Shown here: one piece after another, positions 63,315 to 64,000 of the stretch
How the letters are laid out: every line of letters starts with the position of its first letter
How positions within the stretch are numbered: the first letter of the stretch is position 1
The notes under the pieces: model-generated
Database searches by the model: none
Seen by the model: the letters and a program-made list of their open reading frames with translations, nothing else
Told to the model about the DNA's origin: nothing
Assembly (NCBI GenBank): GCA_964030785.1
Contig: OZ034973.1
Span: 514,501 to 578,500, forward strand
From: Siderastrea siderea
Taxonomy: Eukaryota > Cnidaria > Anthozoa > Scleractinia > Rhizangiidae
DNA: 64,000 bases
Reading direction: 5' to 3'
Position numbers and translations under genes: made by a program

Positions 63315-64000
63315 GTCAGTTTAGTCATTAGTAGACCAAAGACAATTACTGAGCAAAATATTGGAACTTAAGAGGTTGTAAAATTCTGATTTTAACGTAA
63401 CTCAACAATGTAGCCATATACTACTACTACTGCTGCTGTTGCTACTGCTGCTGCTGCTACTGCTACTGAGACTGCTACTGCTTCTATTCATTTAATCAAT
63501 TAATTATGTCTGATACACAATGTTTCCTGCATTTGGCAAGGATGTATAATTTGTGTCAAAAGTCGCCATTTCAAGGAAGCTTTTAAAGAAGGGGAGGTGT
63601 CTTAATTAGCTAAATCAACATAGCCGCTTAGTTAATCAGTACCAGACAGACCACTTGCAAGGACTTCCAGGTATGGCATTCATATGCCTCAAAATGAGTC
63701 CATAAAATAATTATACAGAAGAATGTTACAGCCACCATTAGGTCAACAAATTTTGGACGTGTTTTAGTTATAACTTTGATTCATCACAAGAAAGTTGCCA
63801 ACTTCACTTGGCGAAGTGGCAGACTCTTTTCTTGGGTTGTCTCTATATCAGTATTGAATTGCTAGTTCATTTTACTAACTAACAAAGGCTGGGTAATGGT
63901 CAGGAACCTTCAACCTGCTCTTACAATTTTCTGAGAGATCAAATCACTCCTGAGTTACTGTGTGCTGAAGAGATCATGTATACCAGAAAATAATGAGCCA
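63315..64000 (+). other. Intron 7 of the DUF4211-like gene (runs off window)
   Basis: Contains a CTA/CTG trinucleotide run at 63420-63485. No exon is supported. Confidence 0.5.

Overview
The window is animal genomic DNA holding one complete, virus-like Polinton/Maverick element (401-22950). The host side is intron-rich with GT-AG splicing, carries an astacin protease gene, a YOD1-type deubiquitinase gene and a DUF4211/CCDC82-like gene, and is full of MITEs, a tRNA-derived SINE and a LINE relic. The style of the repeats and of the Polinton suggests a cnidarian, probably a stony coral or sea anemone. That is an inference from family knowledge; no search was run.

Element layout. Near-identical 555/556-bp terminal inverted repeats (401-955 and 22395-22950) are flanked by a perfect 6-bp target duplication AACGTG. 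Next to the left end is protein-primed DNA polymerase B (minus strand). It shares a divergent promoter with two overlapping plus-strand ORFs, the larger of which looks like a basic-repeat protein with acidic activation-type motifs. A long minus-strand block (19377 down to 7381) then carries, in transcription order: a GRF zinc-finger protein, a 120-aa protein, a chromodomain integrase, two paralogous putative minor capsid proteins, four small basic proteins, the major capsid protein, an adenain-like protease, a tRNA-like gene, the packaging ATPase, an Arg-Gly-rich protein with an in-frame TAG, a two-TM membrane protein, several basic core-like proteins and a parvovirus-type phospholipase A2. 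Near the right end are a SLOG-fold protein (plus), a candidate Bcl-2-like protein (minus) and a three-ORF plus-strand operon ending in a RING protein. Almost all reading frames are open, so the copy looks young.

How the element genes fit together. Polymerase and integrase copy and insert the element. Capsid proteins, ATPase and protease would build a particle. Most of the small basic proteins carry sites matching the adenovirus protease consensus (QRGG, MRGG, QAGE-G, QKGS-G, QQGK-G), which suggests one processing programme. The PolB promoter and the right-end operon promoter are copies of one module (CCAAT, CACGTG, TATAAAAA). SLOG, RING and Bcl-2-like proteins are candidate host-interaction genes.

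Host part (22957-64000). The element sits inside one copy of a tandem segmental duplication; an unoccupied, diverged copy lies at about 27785-28570. To the right are: a two-exon gene for a secreted protein with an acidic propiece and a Pro-Arg decapeptide-repeat tail ending in G-K-K-K (32180-33648), with a possible alternative Cys-containing exon at 35788-35890; a six-exon astacin gene (minus, 36135-41593); a small secreted-protein exon pair and PLAT-domain exons (42677-45328); a YOD1/OTU1 gene (minus, 46691 to about 49960); and a CCDC82/DUF4211-like gene (plus, 51761 to beyond the window). Introns of the last hold a large inverted duplication, several MITEs and a broken LINE.
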